A DNA stretch of 64,000 nucleotides, taken from positions 1,545,001 through 1,609,000 of the forward strand of contig NZ_CP022957.1 of the NCBI RefSeq assembly GCF_002269385.1, in the 5' to 3' direction. Under the pieces are notes generated by a model, which worked only from the letters and a program-made list of their open reading frames with translations, was not told the DNA's origin and did no database searches. Source of the DNA: Maribacter cobaltidurans (GTDB lineage Bacteria; Bacteroidota; Bacteroidia; Flavobacteriales; Flavobacteriaceae). Position 1 is the first letter of the stretch. Each line of letters opens with the position of its first letter. The position numbers and the translations under genes were made by a program. Of the stretch, positions 18,209 to 28,300 are shown piece by piece.

Positions 18209-18745
18209 TTGATAAGTATCAGCGACAGAATGTTCATCACGAAAGAGGTCAATTCGGCTACCGTGGCCTATTTTAAAAAGTCGGTTCTTCGTAAACTTTT
18301 GATGGCTTTTTCCTTCGAACCGCTATCAAATGATAGCGTTATTACCGACTTGTTTCAAAGCGTCAATCACTATGGATTTGACTTGCCCTATGAAATCAGA
18401 CTTGGCCTATTTGAAAAGTTATGGCGGTTCAAAAACAGCCTTGAAAAAGACTAACTTACCGCGCTGTACTTTTGGGGCCTGGACCGAAAATACATGTGCT
18501 ATTTCGAGGATTATTTAGCCGACTGCGACAACTATTCGGGAAAAAATTTCGATACTGAATTCGGCAGGTCGCTGGCCTATAAAATCTATGAGCCTATTGC
18601 CAGTGGATTGGAGGAGGATGTTATGGAAGAACTCAAACTACTCTTATGTAATTTCGCCAGTGAATTGGATTTGTCGCTGGTGGATGAACATACTTATAGG
18701 GATATCTTTGAAGTAATGGAAATGTACTGCTCGGCGATAAATTGA
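18209..18745 (+). pseudogene. Hypothetical element gene interrupted by an in-frame TAA
   Basis: Two open segments, 18209-18454 (TTG start, or ATG at 18230) and 18494-18745, lie in the same reading frame and are separated by one TAA at 18452 plus 13 sense codons. The sense stretch after the stop (LTALYFWGLDRKY) is protein-like and leads straight into the second segment, so this looks like one gene of about 178 codons with a nonsense mutation. The alternative is two small genes. The product is acidic and has no family I recognise. It lies between the two GC-rich repeats. Confidence 0.6.
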
Positions 18746-18767
18746 TTTTTATAGAATCTTCCGGCAA

Positions 18768-19037
18768 TTACAAGCTCGGCCCTCTCCCACGGGATTTACC
18801 TTTCTTCTTTTTTAGTGTATCATCTGTACTTTGATTTAAAGATTCTTTCTTTTTGATGTTGATAGCTAGTTTGGCTTCATCAATATACTGTTGCATGCCC
18901 AAGTGTATTGGGTTATTGGGCACGAGCTTTTCGTGATCCCTAAGTATTTGGGTTTTTAGATTGAGTTCCTGAGCTACACGGTAGCCCATATTAAAGGAAT
19001 TTTTAAAATCTTCGTCCACTCTAATTTCTTCTTCCAT
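18768..19037 (-). CDS. Small hypothetical protein of the mobile element
   Basis: An 89-residue hydrophilic protein: an acidic N-terminus (MEEEIRVDEDFKNSFNMGY), a helical middle, and a Lys/Arg-rich tail (DDTLKKKKGKSRGRGPSL). No domain is recognised. It starts 2 bp after the stop of the HTH gene at 19040-19309 on the same strand, so the two are probably co-transcribed. A basic tail after a helical region would fit a DNA-associated accessory protein, but that is a guess. Confidence 0.65.
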   Translation of the reverse strand: MEEEIRVDEDFKNSFNMGYRVAQELNLKTQILRDHEKLVPNNPIHLGMQQYIDEAKLAINIKKKESLNQSTDDTLKKKKGKSRGRGPSL

Positions 19038-19039
19038 AA

Positions 19040-19309
19040 CTAAAAGGTTTCTCTGGCGTGTTTCTCGATATATTCCATGACCGATTCCCTATCGTAAAGG
19101 ATGATCTTCTTTTGAGGTTGGGAATACCTGATTTTTCCCTCGTCCCTTAATTTCTGTAATGTGGTCGTGGACTTTATTCTTAGTATGGACATCACTTCCG
19201 CCCCATCGATCCATTTATCCTCGGTGTCCTTCCTATCCGCTTCAAGGTGTTCGACCACCTTTTTGAACAGGGCATAAAAAGCTTCCTTATGTAAAACGAC
19301 CACCTCCAT
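19040..19309 (-). CDS. Helix-turn-helix (HTH_17/MerR-like) protein
   Basis: An 89-residue protein with a helical N-terminus and a C-terminal HTH: WIDGAEVMSILRIKSTTTLQ followed by the wing-like IRYSQPQKKIILYDRESV. This is the excisionase/helix-turn-helix domain class common beside Bacteroidota integrative elements, where members act as directionality factors or regulators. It is upstream of the small basic protein and downstream of copy B of the structured repeat. Confidence 0.85.
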   Translation of the reverse strand: MEVVVLHKEAFYALFKKVVEHLEADRKDTEDKWIDGAEVMSILRIKSTTTLQKLRDEGKIRYSQPQKKIILYDRESVMEYIEKHARETF

Positions 19310-19419
19310 AAAATGATTTATACACCAATAAGGTATGTTTTCTAGTTAGCCAAAGGCTTTGGATTTCGACAAATCACTCGTTAAATCGTTGTGGGGTATA
19401 ATTTGGATAGACCCATCCT

Positions 19420-19604
19420 AAGCTTTTGTGTTCGGGGAGAGAAAAGGGCAAGCGGTTTTCCGCCGCTTGTTCTTTTGCGCGGCATCGAGGATTTCGGGCA
19501 AAACTGGAACGGAAAGACGCCACGGGCGGACCGGCGAAGCGTGTCCGCTTGGGGAGGATTGCAGTGGAAGGTTTGCCCGATTTCCGCAGAGGCTTGGGGA
19601 AAAC
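19420..19604. repeat. GC-rich structured repeat, copy B
   Basis: Direct, imperfect copy of 17907-18093. The central variable segment forms a stem between 19514-19521 and 19533-19540 with G-T wobbles at its base. An extra perfect 7-bp hairpin (GCTTGGG, loop GAAAA, CCCAAGC) at 19592-19610 is absent from copy A. The copies flank the 18.1-19.4 kb gene block in direct orientation, so recombination between them could delete or duplicate that block. Confidence 0.75.
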
Positions 19605-19610
19605 CCAAGC

Positions 19611-19646
19611 ATTACTTAATTACTTAATTACTTAATTACTTAATTA
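19611..19646. repeat. Tandem 8-bp repeat ATTACTTA, 4.5 copies
   Basis: Four perfect ATTACTTA units plus a half unit directly follow the hairpin at the end of copy B. This is a simple-sequence tract that could vary in copy number. Confidence 0.85.
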
Positions 19647-19875
19647 AATGAATGTTTCACTACTGATTAAAACAAGGCTTTGCGACATTTATAAATAACA
19701 TATTGATACCTCGCCCTTATATAGTAATCAGTAAGAGATCAAAAAGATAGTTTACATTGGGAGTAACAAAATGTCATACTATAAATCAAGATTTCATAGC
19801 CCAAATCCCATAAAGGTTTGGCGAGGTTGTCTAAACATCTTCAATTCTCAAATTAAAGAATATCATGATTTGTAG
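19647..19875. other. Intergenic stretch between mobile module and sugar locus
   Basis: About 230 bp of AT-rich sequence before the stop of the GH3 gene. A 34-codon open frame with an upstream GGAG (19771-19875, plus strand) is present, but nothing supports it as a real gene. It marks the transition from mobilisation genes to cargo. Confidence 0.4.
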
Positions 19876-21837
19876 TTACTTGTAAGACAACCCAAACCCA
19901 AAAGGGTATAGCGGATCTTTCGAATCATAGGGAACATCTTCTTTTTGGTTTTCCACGGCTTCCCAAGATGACGGAAGCTCAAAAGGCAATTTTCCAGAGG
20001 GATTCACTTTTCCGAAAAGTACGTCCATCAATACTTCATCGCTTGTACCGAATTCTCCAAACAGGGCACTTGAGGCTTTATCGATTTCTGTCAAGATCGC
20101 AGCGCGTTCCAGGTTGGCGACTACGATCGAAGGCTTTTGATTTATCAGCTCCAATAGTTCCTTTTTCTTTTCATCCGAATAATACAGCCTTCCTTGATTG
20201 AAGAAACTTTCCAGAAAATACTCATCCCGTGGTTCGTACGGTGTTCGTATCTTTTTTAAGATAACATCGGCGTCTTGAGGGTTGTCCACTAATGCTCCAT
20301 TGGTGTATATGACTTCTGGGGTCAGCATTCCCTCGGCATAAATCTTCGTCCCTTTTTTAAGCGGAAGTAATCCATTGTTTTTCAATAACACCATTGATTT
20401 GCCCTGTGCAATTTTTCCTTTCTCACGGAAAGCCTTTTTTCCGGCAATCTGTGTAGCTTCTTTTTCGTCCACATAAGGATTATCGAAAAGTCCCAAACGA
20501 AACTTATCAAGCATAATCCGTTTTACGGAAATATTTAGGCGGTTTTCGGAAATGGCTCCGTCATTTACCAATTCTACAATAAGTTCCGGTATGCTTTCGC
20601 CTCCGAACTGATCGCAACCCGCATCGATTACCTTTTTTACCCGCTCTTTAGGAGTTAAATTTTCAACGCCCCATGCACGGCCCTCGCCCATTCGTGAATC
20701 GGTAATGATATTCCAATCCGTACAAACTACCCCTTTAAAGTTTAAAGAATCTCGAAGTAATGTGGTTATGATATCCCTGTTGAAACCAAAAGCCACATCC
20801 TCGTTGGTCTGCCCTATCGGAATTCCATAGTAAGGCATTATCTGGGCCGTATTTGCCTCGAAAGCCCCCTCTGTAAATGGAATTACGTGATAGTCAAAAT
20901 TATTCCCTGGATATACTTGGTTCTTGCCATATGGAAAGTGGGCATCCTCGCCATCTTCTTGCGGGCCGCCCCCCGAAAAGTGCTTTGTCATACAGGCGAC
21001 CCCATTTTGATCTAACGAATCGCCCTGAAATCCTAAAACGTACGCTTTGGTCATCATTGCAGAGAGATGCGCATCCTCGCCAAAAGTGCCGTTCGACCTA
21101 CCCCATCTTGGTTCAGTTGCCAAGTCGGCCATTGGGTGCAGTGCCAAACGTATACCGACAGCCGTATATTCCCGTCTTGCGATATCGGCAAACTCACGAA
21201 CCAATACCGTATCCCTTGTTGCTGCCAGGCCCAACGAACTAGGCCATTGCGAGAATGCCGGAGTGTACAAACTCGCTCCCGGATTATTTTCGGTGCCGTG
21301 ACGGGGGTCAGAGGCAATGGTTATGGGAATGCCCAAACGCGTGCGTTCGGCCATTTTTTGTATGCTGTTATTGTATTTTGCCAGAAGATCGGCATCTATG
21401 GAAGTCAGAATATTAAAGCTGTTCATTTTCTTTTTGGCGATCATCTCCGAATTGGACGGCAGCATAAAGGCCATCATTAATGTCATGGGGTCGGATGTAA
21501 AAACAGGCTTTTCCATAGGTTCCCCTTCAGGGGTCGTACCGATCATATTGACGAACATAGATCCCGCTTTTTCTTCCAAGGTCATTTGGGATACGAGATC
21601 GTTAGCACGGTCTTCTAGGGATGCTTTTGGATTTTCATAGACATCTAATTTTCCATTTTTATTCAAATCCCTATACAAGATTCCGTTTTGGGTACTAGAA
21701 GTCGCCTCTTCGCCAAGCAAATCAAAATTACCACTTGATGCCAATGCCATTTTTATGTAAATCACTAAGAAAGCGACAATTAGTATTCCTAGGACCGCCA
21801 ATAGCCCGTATTTGAGAAATTTTAAGACTTTTTTCAT
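19876..21837 (-). CDS. Membrane-anchored glycoside hydrolase family 3 enzyme
   Basis: A GH3 beta-glycosidase of about 653 residues. The ATG at 21837 is preferred over a TTG seven codons earlier. The N-terminus is a single transmembrane anchor (LKYGLLAVLGILIVAFLVIY) rather than a cleavable signal. GH3 features are clear: MTLEEKAGSMF, a DPRHG motif, KHFSGGGP, and the nucleophile Asp in VVCTDWNII (about residue 374), followed by the C-terminal (alpha/beta)6 domain with SMVLLKNNGLLPLKKG and a terminal YPFGFGLSY. It releases glucose-type or GlcNAc-type sugars from oligosaccharide ends. It is the last gene of a four-gene anchored carbohydrate locus. Confidence 0.92.
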   Translation of the reverse strand: MKKVLKFLKYGLLAVLGILIVAFLVIYIKMALASSGNFDLLGEEATSSTQNGILYRDLNKNGKLDVYENPKASLEDRANDLVSQMTLEEKAGSMFVNMIGTTPEGEPMEKPVFTSDPMTLMMAFMLPSNSEMIAKKKMNSFNILTSIDADLLAKYNNSIQKMAERTRLGIPITIASDPRHGTENNPGASLYTPAFSQWPSSLGLAATRDTVLVREFADIARREYTAVGIRLALHPMADLATEPRWGRSNGTFGEDAHLSAMMTKAYVLGFQGDSLDQNGVACMTKHFSGGGPQEDGEDAHFPYGKNQVYPGNNFDYHVIPFTEGAFEANTAQIMPYYGIPIGQTNEDVAFGFNRDIITTLLRDSLNFKGVVCTDWNIITDSRMGEGRAWGVENLTPKERVKKVIDAGCDQFGGESIPELIVELVNDGAISENRLNISVKRIMLDKFRLGLFDNPYVDEKEATQIAGKKAFREKGKIAQGKSMVLLKNNGLLPLKKGTKIYAEGMLTPEVIYTNGALVDNPQDADVILKKIRTPYEPRDEYFLESFFNQGRLYYSDEKKKELLELINQKPSIVVANLERAAILTEIDKASSALFGEFGTSDEVLMDVLFGKVNPSGKLPFELPSSWEAVENQKEDVPYDSKDPLYPFGFGLSYK

Positions 21838-21880
21838 TTCTATGTATTTAAGTGACAACTAATAACCGACTCCGGAAAAC

Positions 21881-21982
21881 TTAATCGTTAATCCAACCAA
21901 GGGTTTTTTCGGTTTGGGCGGATAAGATCGCCCCTGACATAATAAATGCCATAACCAATAGATTAACAATCGATTTTTTCAT
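21881..21982 (-). pseudogene. 33-codon stub: signal peptide with almost no mature protein
   Basis: An ATG at 21982 opens a frame reading as a textbook signal peptide (MKKSIVNLLVMAFIMSGAIL, then SAQ) and only about ten further residues before a stop. It lies between the ThuA and GH3 genes on the same strand. The most likely explanation is the 5' remnant of a secreted protein gene deleted from this locus. A tiny secreted peptide is the alternative. Confidence 0.5.
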
Positions 21983-22017
21983 GTGTTCTTTTTTTAAGTT
22001 AGGATATTCTTATTTTT

Positions 22018-22881
22018 CTATTCGTCATTGAATTTTCCGGCCCATTGAATCGCATTTTCAAGCATTTGTAAATGTTCAGGTTCCTCAAACGCACTACCCG
22101 CATGGCCGAGGGCGGAATAGAACACCCGACCTTTTCCAACCGTATTATACCAAACTATAGGATGGTCTTCGCCCATACCAAAATCCTTATCCGAAGCCAA
22201 AAGTGGAATGTTTCCGCTCATGTTCATATTGCCTTCATCCAATGCGTAAAGAACTTTGAAACCCTTATCGCGCGGACTGTCATAGAAAACATACCATTCC
22301 TCTTCACGATCCCATTTGGTCGGTAGAGCTTTAGTCAGTGTTGCATTTCCTTCCTCTAAATGCATTGTCCCCATTTGAAATTGTGGATTCAACGAATGAT
22401 GTGAAAACAGGGTACCGATTACATTTTTTTCATACCATTCCCATTGATGTGAATTATCGCCAGAGGCATGAATGCCCAGATAACCGCCTCCATTTTCCAA
22501 ATAGGATTTGAAATTTTGACGTTGTTCCTTGTCCAAAACCTTTCCGCTACAATTGTTCCAGATGACCACATCGAATTTTTGCAATTGCTCTGGATTAAAA
22601 ACAGCACCATTATCTGTAGAGAAAAGTTTCCATCCGTTGTTCTTGGCCATTTTCTCAAAAGCGGGAATGGAAGCATCAATCGCTTCGCCATGTCGAAACC
22701 CATTGGTTTTAGAGAATAGCAGGACCGTATGTCCGACCATATCCGCAGGTAGCTCTGGTGGGTCGCTTTCGTAAAAATTAAATCCATAGCGCGCTTTATA
22801 GATAAAAAGACCTATTGCTATTACGAACAGTAAAAACAATCCCAAAACAATCTTTAAGGCGATTTTTAGTTTGCGTTTCAT
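22018..22881 (-). CDS. Membrane-anchored ThuA-domain protein
   Basis: A 287-residue protein with one N-terminal transmembrane helix (KIVLGLFLLFVIAIGLFIY) and a ThuA-like class I glutamine amidotransferase-fold domain: VLLFSKTNGFRHGEAI, FDVVIWNNCSGKVLD, GGGYLGIHASGD and VFYSALGHAGS. ThuA-type proteins are linked to trehalose and other disaccharide use and often sit beside sugar dehydrogenases or hydrolases; the biochemical reaction is not firmly known. It lies 4 bp after the GH20 gene on the same strand, so it is part of one transcription unit. A larger ThuA fusion heads the same locus. Confidence 0.9.
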   Translation of the reverse strand: MKRKLKIALKIVLGLFLLFVIAIGLFIYKARYGFNFYESDPPELPADMVGHTVLLFSKTNGFRHGEAIDASIPAFEKMAKNNGWKLFSTDNGAVFNPEQLQKFDVVIWNNCSGKVLDKEQRQNFKSYLENGGGYLGIHASGDNSHQWEWYEKNVIGTLFSHHSLNPQFQMGTMHLEEGNATLTKALPTKWDREEEWYVFYDSPRDKGFKVLYALDEGNMNMSGNIPLLASDKDFGMGEDHPIVWYNTVGKGRVFYSALGHAGSAFEEPEHLQMLENAIQWAGKFNDE

Positions 22882-22885
22882 ACTA

Positions 22886-25354
22886 CTATTCCTGATTATG
22901 TTGAATCAATTTTTTCAGTCCTGACTCAATCGAAAGTTTGGTGCCGCCATGACCCCTACCTGCATCGATAAAGAGCGAATCCATCTCCGAGTTATTTGTA
23001 TTTACAGATTGTCCGTTCAATGCACTCAACGCCAATTCGGATAGTGCCGACAGGTTTTTTGAATGAGCTTCGACTTCTTTCAAACGGGAGTTTTCTTCGG
23101 GAAGTTTTTCCAACGAGAGCGGACTATCTTCAATATACTTTTCCGGAATTCCGAGGGCAGGTGCCAATTGCGAATGATTTTTCGACCAAACTTGCAGTTC
23201 ATATAAAATACGTTCTTTGGCATCAGAATCATTGGTCTCAAGGTACAAATCGACATCTTTATTGAATCTATAGGCTACATAACTTTCCGGCCGTGCGGCA
23301 TCGACGATTCGGTTCAAAGGAGTGGTCGTGTACAACTGGGGTTCGTAAATCAGCATGCGATTAAAAAATTCATCCTCCTGTAAAACATCCACCAAATTCT
23401 GGAGGGGTTTTTGGTAGGGTTCCTGAACAATATTTTGAACGATTTCCGGGCCACTGGTTTGATGCTGGATTCCCATTTGATCCAAGTCATCATCCAACTC
23501 CATCAACCTGCGGTACATATCATCTACATTGGATGTAAGCACCTGTGGACTCCATAATTTTTCGGCCACAACGGCCGCCCTCGGCCAAATTCTGGAATCT
23601 ATGGTTCGGTTATCGACCATTTCGCTCCATTGGCAGGCTTCGCCTCCCAAGATATTTTTTTCTTCCTCGGCAGTCAACGGCTGAATTTTCTCAAATTTAG
23701 GCAAGGCTTCCCCCTCGGGCATATCGCTTCCTCCTGTTTGCCTTCCCTTTACATCAATTGTAAACATAGCAATGCTGGCCTCGCCAAGAAGGGAATCAGC
23801 CTTGGTCGTTAGTTCATAATTAATTGTTCCTACGGAAGCCTCGGCCTCGAATTTCATCGTTTCGTCATCAAGCTGCACATTGGAAAAGTCAGTGGCAGTC
23901 TCCATAAAGTTCATGACCCCCCTTAGATTTTCGCCTTCCCCGAAGAAATAAACATGACCATCTATTTCGGTACCCTGTACATATAATTTGCACTCATACC
24001 CTTTCCAATTCGTCGAATCGATATCGATGGTTACACCGCCCTCGATTTTCATCGGATCTACGGTGTAATGAAAGGCTGCGGGTCGCTTGTGATCCAAATA
24101 ATATCCCGAAGACAATACCGCTTTATTACCAGATCTGGCGACATCCCAAAGCGATTTGTGTGATCGCCATGATTGTACGGCTATACCATCTTTAGGTAAA
24201 TCTGGATGTATAATCTCGTCCCAGCCCATCATTTTTTTGCTGTGCTTTTTCAGTATTTTTTGAAGACGGATGTTGAAATAGGCCTGTAGTTCATGGGAAT
24301 CTTCAATGTTGTTTTCCTTCATAAAGTTTTGGATTGAATCATTGGCATCCCATTGAGCGGTCTTCACTTCATCGCCTCCAATGTGCATATATTCGTCAGG
24401 AAACAGATCGGCCATTTCGCCAACAAACACATCCAAAAAATCATAGACCTCATCGCGAGTCGGATCCATTACCGGATCGAGGATACCGAATACGGAATCC
24501 AGAACATAAGGGCCCGGGGCACTCGCCAGTTCAGGATGGCCGACAAACCAAGCCGTCGTATGCCCCGGCACATCGAATTCAGGAATAACACGTATACCTC
24601 GATCGGAAGCGTATGCGACAATTTCCTTTATATCTTCTTGGGAATAAAAATTGCCTTGTGAACCCATTTCGTGAAGTTTCGGGAACTTTTTCGATTCCAC
24701 CCGAAACCCTTGGTATTCCGAAAGGTGCCAATGCAAAACGTTCATTTTGACGGCAGCCATCGCATCTAGATTTCTAAGGATGGTTTCTTTGTTTACCCAA
24801 TGTCGCCCAGCATCGATCATCAATCCACGCCAAGGGAATCTAGGGTTATCCTTTAGCTCCAATTCTGGAAAGACCCAGTCGCCATTTTCTTGTTTTGTCA
24901 ATTGCAAGAGCGATTCCAATCCGTACAAAATACCAGTATCACTATTCGCAGACAGCTCTATTTTGGAATCGGAAATAATTAAGGAATAAGATTCGTCGTC
25001 ATTTAAGGAAGGGTATGCTTTAGTGGTTTTTTTACAATCGATTACCAATTCAACACCTTCTTTGTTCTTAATAGGTATTTCGGTGATCTCCCCAAATCGA
25101 GAATAGAAGCGTTCAAGGCCTTTTTCGATTTTCGAATTGCTCATACCCTTTAGGGAATGGCCAAAATCAACATTAATTAGAAAATTTCCATTGCCATGTT
25201 CCATTTCAGAAGGCAATGGCATTAGATTGACCAGCGCTCTATCTTCATCGGAAATCGGTGGTGGTTCGGGTTTTAAAAATCCAAACCAAGCTACCGCTGC
25301 CCCAATGAGCAGCACAACAACTATTATTCCTAGAATTTTAAAGAATTTTTTCAT
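22886..25354 (-). CDS. Membrane-anchored family 20 beta-N-acetylhexosaminidase
   Basis: An 822-residue GH20 enzyme. Residues about 7-27 form a transmembrane anchor (LGIIVVVLLIGAAVAWFGFL). A GH20b-like N-terminal domain is followed by the catalytic barrel: DAGRHWVNKETILRNLD, NVLHWHLSEYQGFR, RVIPEFDVPGHT and MHIGGDEVK with the substrate-assisted Asp328-Glu329 pair. The barrel contains an insertion of about 130 residues before GGEACQWSEM that resembles a beta-rich PA14/CBM-like module, and a C-terminal helical tail follows. It cleaves terminal GlcNAc/GalNAc from glycans. It is translated just upstream of the ThuA gene and downstream of the dehydrogenase fusion. Confidence 0.93.
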   Translation of the reverse strand: MKKFFKILGIIVVVLLIGAAVAWFGFLKPEPPPISDEDRALVNLMPLPSEMEHGNGNFLINVDFGHSLKGMSNSKIEKGLERFYSRFGEITEIPIKNKEGVELVIDCKKTTKAYPSLNDDESYSLIISDSKIELSANSDTGILYGLESLLQLTKQENGDWVFPELELKDNPRFPWRGLMIDAGRHWVNKETILRNLDAMAAVKMNVLHWHLSEYQGFRVESKKFPKLHEMGSQGNFYSQEDIKEIVAYASDRGIRVIPEFDVPGHTTAWFVGHPELASAPGPYVLDSVFGILDPVMDPTRDEVYDFLDVFVGEMADLFPDEYMHIGGDEVKTAQWDANDSIQNFMKENNIEDSHELQAYFNIRLQKILKKHSKKMMGWDEIIHPDLPKDGIAVQSWRSHKSLWDVARSGNKAVLSSGYYLDHKRPAAFHYTVDPMKIEGGVTIDIDSTNWKGYECKLYVQGTEIDGHVYFFGEGENLRGVMNFMETATDFSNVQLDDETMKFEAEASVGTINYELTTKADSLLGEASIAMFTIDVKGRQTGGSDMPEGEALPKFEKIQPLTAEEEKNILGGEACQWSEMVDNRTIDSRIWPRAAVVAEKLWSPQVLTSNVDDMYRRLMELDDDLDQMGIQHQTSGPEIVQNIVQEPYQKPLQNLVDVLQEDEFFNRMLIYEPQLYTTTPLNRIVDAARPESYVAYRFNKDVDLYLETNDSDAKERILYELQVWSKNHSQLAPALGIPEKYIEDSPLSLEKLPEENSRLKEVEAHSKNLSALSELALSALNGQSVNTNNSEMDSLFIDAGRGHGGTKLSIESGLKKLIQHNQE

Positions 25355-25387
25355 TCCTAAATCTATTTCATTTACGCAAAAAAAGCA

Positions 25388-28300
25388 CTAGAGCGGCTTG
25401 TTAAAAAACTCGAACCAATCGACAATACCGACCATGGTCGATTCGTCTTTCTCTTCACTTTTAAACACTACATAGAAGTCTTGTTTTCCTTCCACCGATT
25501 TGTTGAAATTTGTTTGAAACTCCTTCAGACCAAATTCAGTTAAACCAACTTCCACTGTTATCGTGCCGAGTAACTCTCCATCTATACCTCCCACACGGAA
25601 TTCCACATCGCCACCCTTAATAATTCCGGCAGCTACGGCAAACCTTCCTTTTATGGCCTTGACACCAGTCAAATCCAGATCCTTGAACATGAAATACTTT
25701 CCTTTTTGACCAATGGCGATGCTCAAAGCCTCATCCAAATCAGGGACCGTACCGGCAGGTACGTTCATTTTTTGTGACGAACCTTCATCAAAATCCTCGG
25801 CCTCAATTTTTGGGTAATTTAGCAGAAATGTCTGTTGCGCATTTAAGCCTTCGATTTCGCCACCTCCTTGATCGGTATAACTAGCGGTCAAAATATAGGT
25901 TCCTTTCGTCTTGCTACCGATATGAGAATCGTTTGTGTAACTTCCCGAAGGTGGGTATTTCGATTTTTTGGGCGTAGCCGATTCAGAAAGGCTCAAAATA
26001 TATTCGGCCATTTGTTTGGCCTCGGTCTCGCTTAAATCAGGGTGCGCAGCCATAGCGACTTGGCCCCAATTGCCACTACCCCCATTGATGATTTTTCCGG
26101 CCAGCATTTCAAATGCACCCGTATGGGAAGCATATTTATTGGCAATGTCGAGATATGCAGGCCCTATGGATTTCTCCTTTTCCTTATGGCAGGAAACGCA
26201 GTCCGAGCCACCGATCAAGCTTTTTCCTATAGAGGAATACGATGCATCGGCCATTTCGGAATGATCTTTCATCGCTAGCACCTTATCGCTCCCCTCGGCC
26301 AGATAATCAAAGGAAATGATCACACGCGAGGCATCAAGTGTACCGTTCGAGAGTTTACCATCTTCCGCATCGCTGACATCAACTTTGTATTTGACATCTA
26401 TTGGGGAATCGGGCCAAAAAAAGCTACTGTTTCCACCGGTAATTTCCCATGATAGCTCGGGCAGCTCATTGCCCACCATGATTTCGGTTTCAGTTTCCGC
26501 TGTATTTCCTTCGGAGTCGGTTACTTCCAAGTTTACCTTGTATTTACCGGATTCCGTAAATGTGTATGACGGATTTATTTCTGTCGATTCGTTGCCGGTA
26601 TCGCTGAACGTCCATTTATAGGAAAGCTCATCCCCATCATAATCGATGGAATTTCTTCCCGCAAAATTTACGATCAATGGATCTGCCCCGATAGTTTTGT
26701 CGGCAGCGATTTCGGCTTTCGGCGCGCGATTCCCTTTTATAAAGTCGATTCGGGAAAGCGTGGCATTCACATTTTGCGAAAACCATCCCGTGCCATACTC
26801 CAAAATATAGAGCGCACCATCAGGCCCATAGACCATGTCGATGGTATTGTTAAACTTCATGTTCGGAACGATCTGCGACATTTTTTCGAACGATCCATCC
26901 TCTTTAAAGGTCACGGCGAATATCCAACCCCGCATCCAATCATAGGCTAACAATTTTCCATCGAAATAATCTGGCCAGTTACGACCACTATCAGGATAAT
27001 CTTCGCTATGGTAAATAGGGCCCGCCATGGCATTCCGTGACCCAGTACCCAAATTCGGAAATTCTTCTGAAACTGCATACGGATAATAAATCATTGCGGG
27101 TTGCGATGGTGGAAGTTCACGTAATCCCGTATTATTAGGGGATTCATTAATTGGTTTTAAGGAGTCGTAAGCGGCTCCCGTAGTATTGGCCACATAATCA
27201 CGGGCGTGATACGCCTCATTGTCAGCAATAAGATAAGGCCAACCGAAATTTCCTGCTTTTTGCGCCTGATTGATTTCGTCATAGCCTCTTGGCCCAAGAT
27301 TCAGGGAATCATTGTTTCCGTCTGGGCCGACCTCACCCCAGTACAGGAATCCTGTTCGCGAATCTACCGAAATACGATATGGGTTGCGATTGCCCATCAC
27401 ATAGATTTCTGGGCGGGTTTTCGTTTCTCCTTTGGCAAAAAGATTGCCTTCGGGAATACTATATGTTCCATCATCTTCCGGCTTTATTCTTAGGATTTTC
27501 CCTCGAAGATCGTTTGTATTCGCGGAAGATTTTTGAGCATCCCATGGCATTCTGCCTTCGCGATGGTCGATTGGCGCATAACCATCGGCTCGCGGACTGG
27601 TATTGTCTCCCGTGGAAAGGTAAAGCAGTCCGTCCGCGCCGAACTCGATCGAACCTGCCGAATGGCAACATTCTTCACGTTGTGTATCGACCTGAAGCAA
27701 TACTTTTTCGGAAGCAAGATCTAAAGTATAATCCTTCAGTACAAAACGAGATAAATTTTGTTTGTCTTCATCAGGTATCGAGTAGTACATATAGACCCAG
27801 TTGTTATCCTTATAATTCGGATCTACGGCAAGGCCCAACAAGCCATCTTCCAAGCCTGAGAAAACATCCATGGTATGGATTACGGAATCTGTACCTTTTT
27901 CAAGGTCATAAATATGAACGTCGCCCCTTCTTTCGATGAAGATTATTTCATTTGGCGATAGAAAATCAAGCTCCATTGGTTCGTTCAGGTTTTGAGTAAA
28001 GACCGTTTTGGCAAAACGGTTTTCCTCAGGCATGAGTTCAGCATATGCCTTACTGTAATCAACAGGTTGGCCCAAACCAATAGCGTATTTGATACCACCT
28101 AAAAGATGGCTTAAAAATTTTGAATCTGAAAACTGCTCATCGGTATGGCCCATCCCCGTATAAAAAGAACGTCCACCGTCGTATTCCTTATACCAAGCAA
28201 TCGGGTGGTTGGCTCCGTTGGTACCGCCTTCATAGGTCGATTCATCTACGGTAATCAACACATTGTTGGTCGGTTCTATTGACTTATAATTGTACCATTC

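Noticed and set aside
19771..19875. 34-codon frame preceded by GGAG, next to the GH3 stop
   Set aside because: Too short and without a signal peptide or motif. Shine-Dalgarno sites are weak evidence in Flavobacteria.
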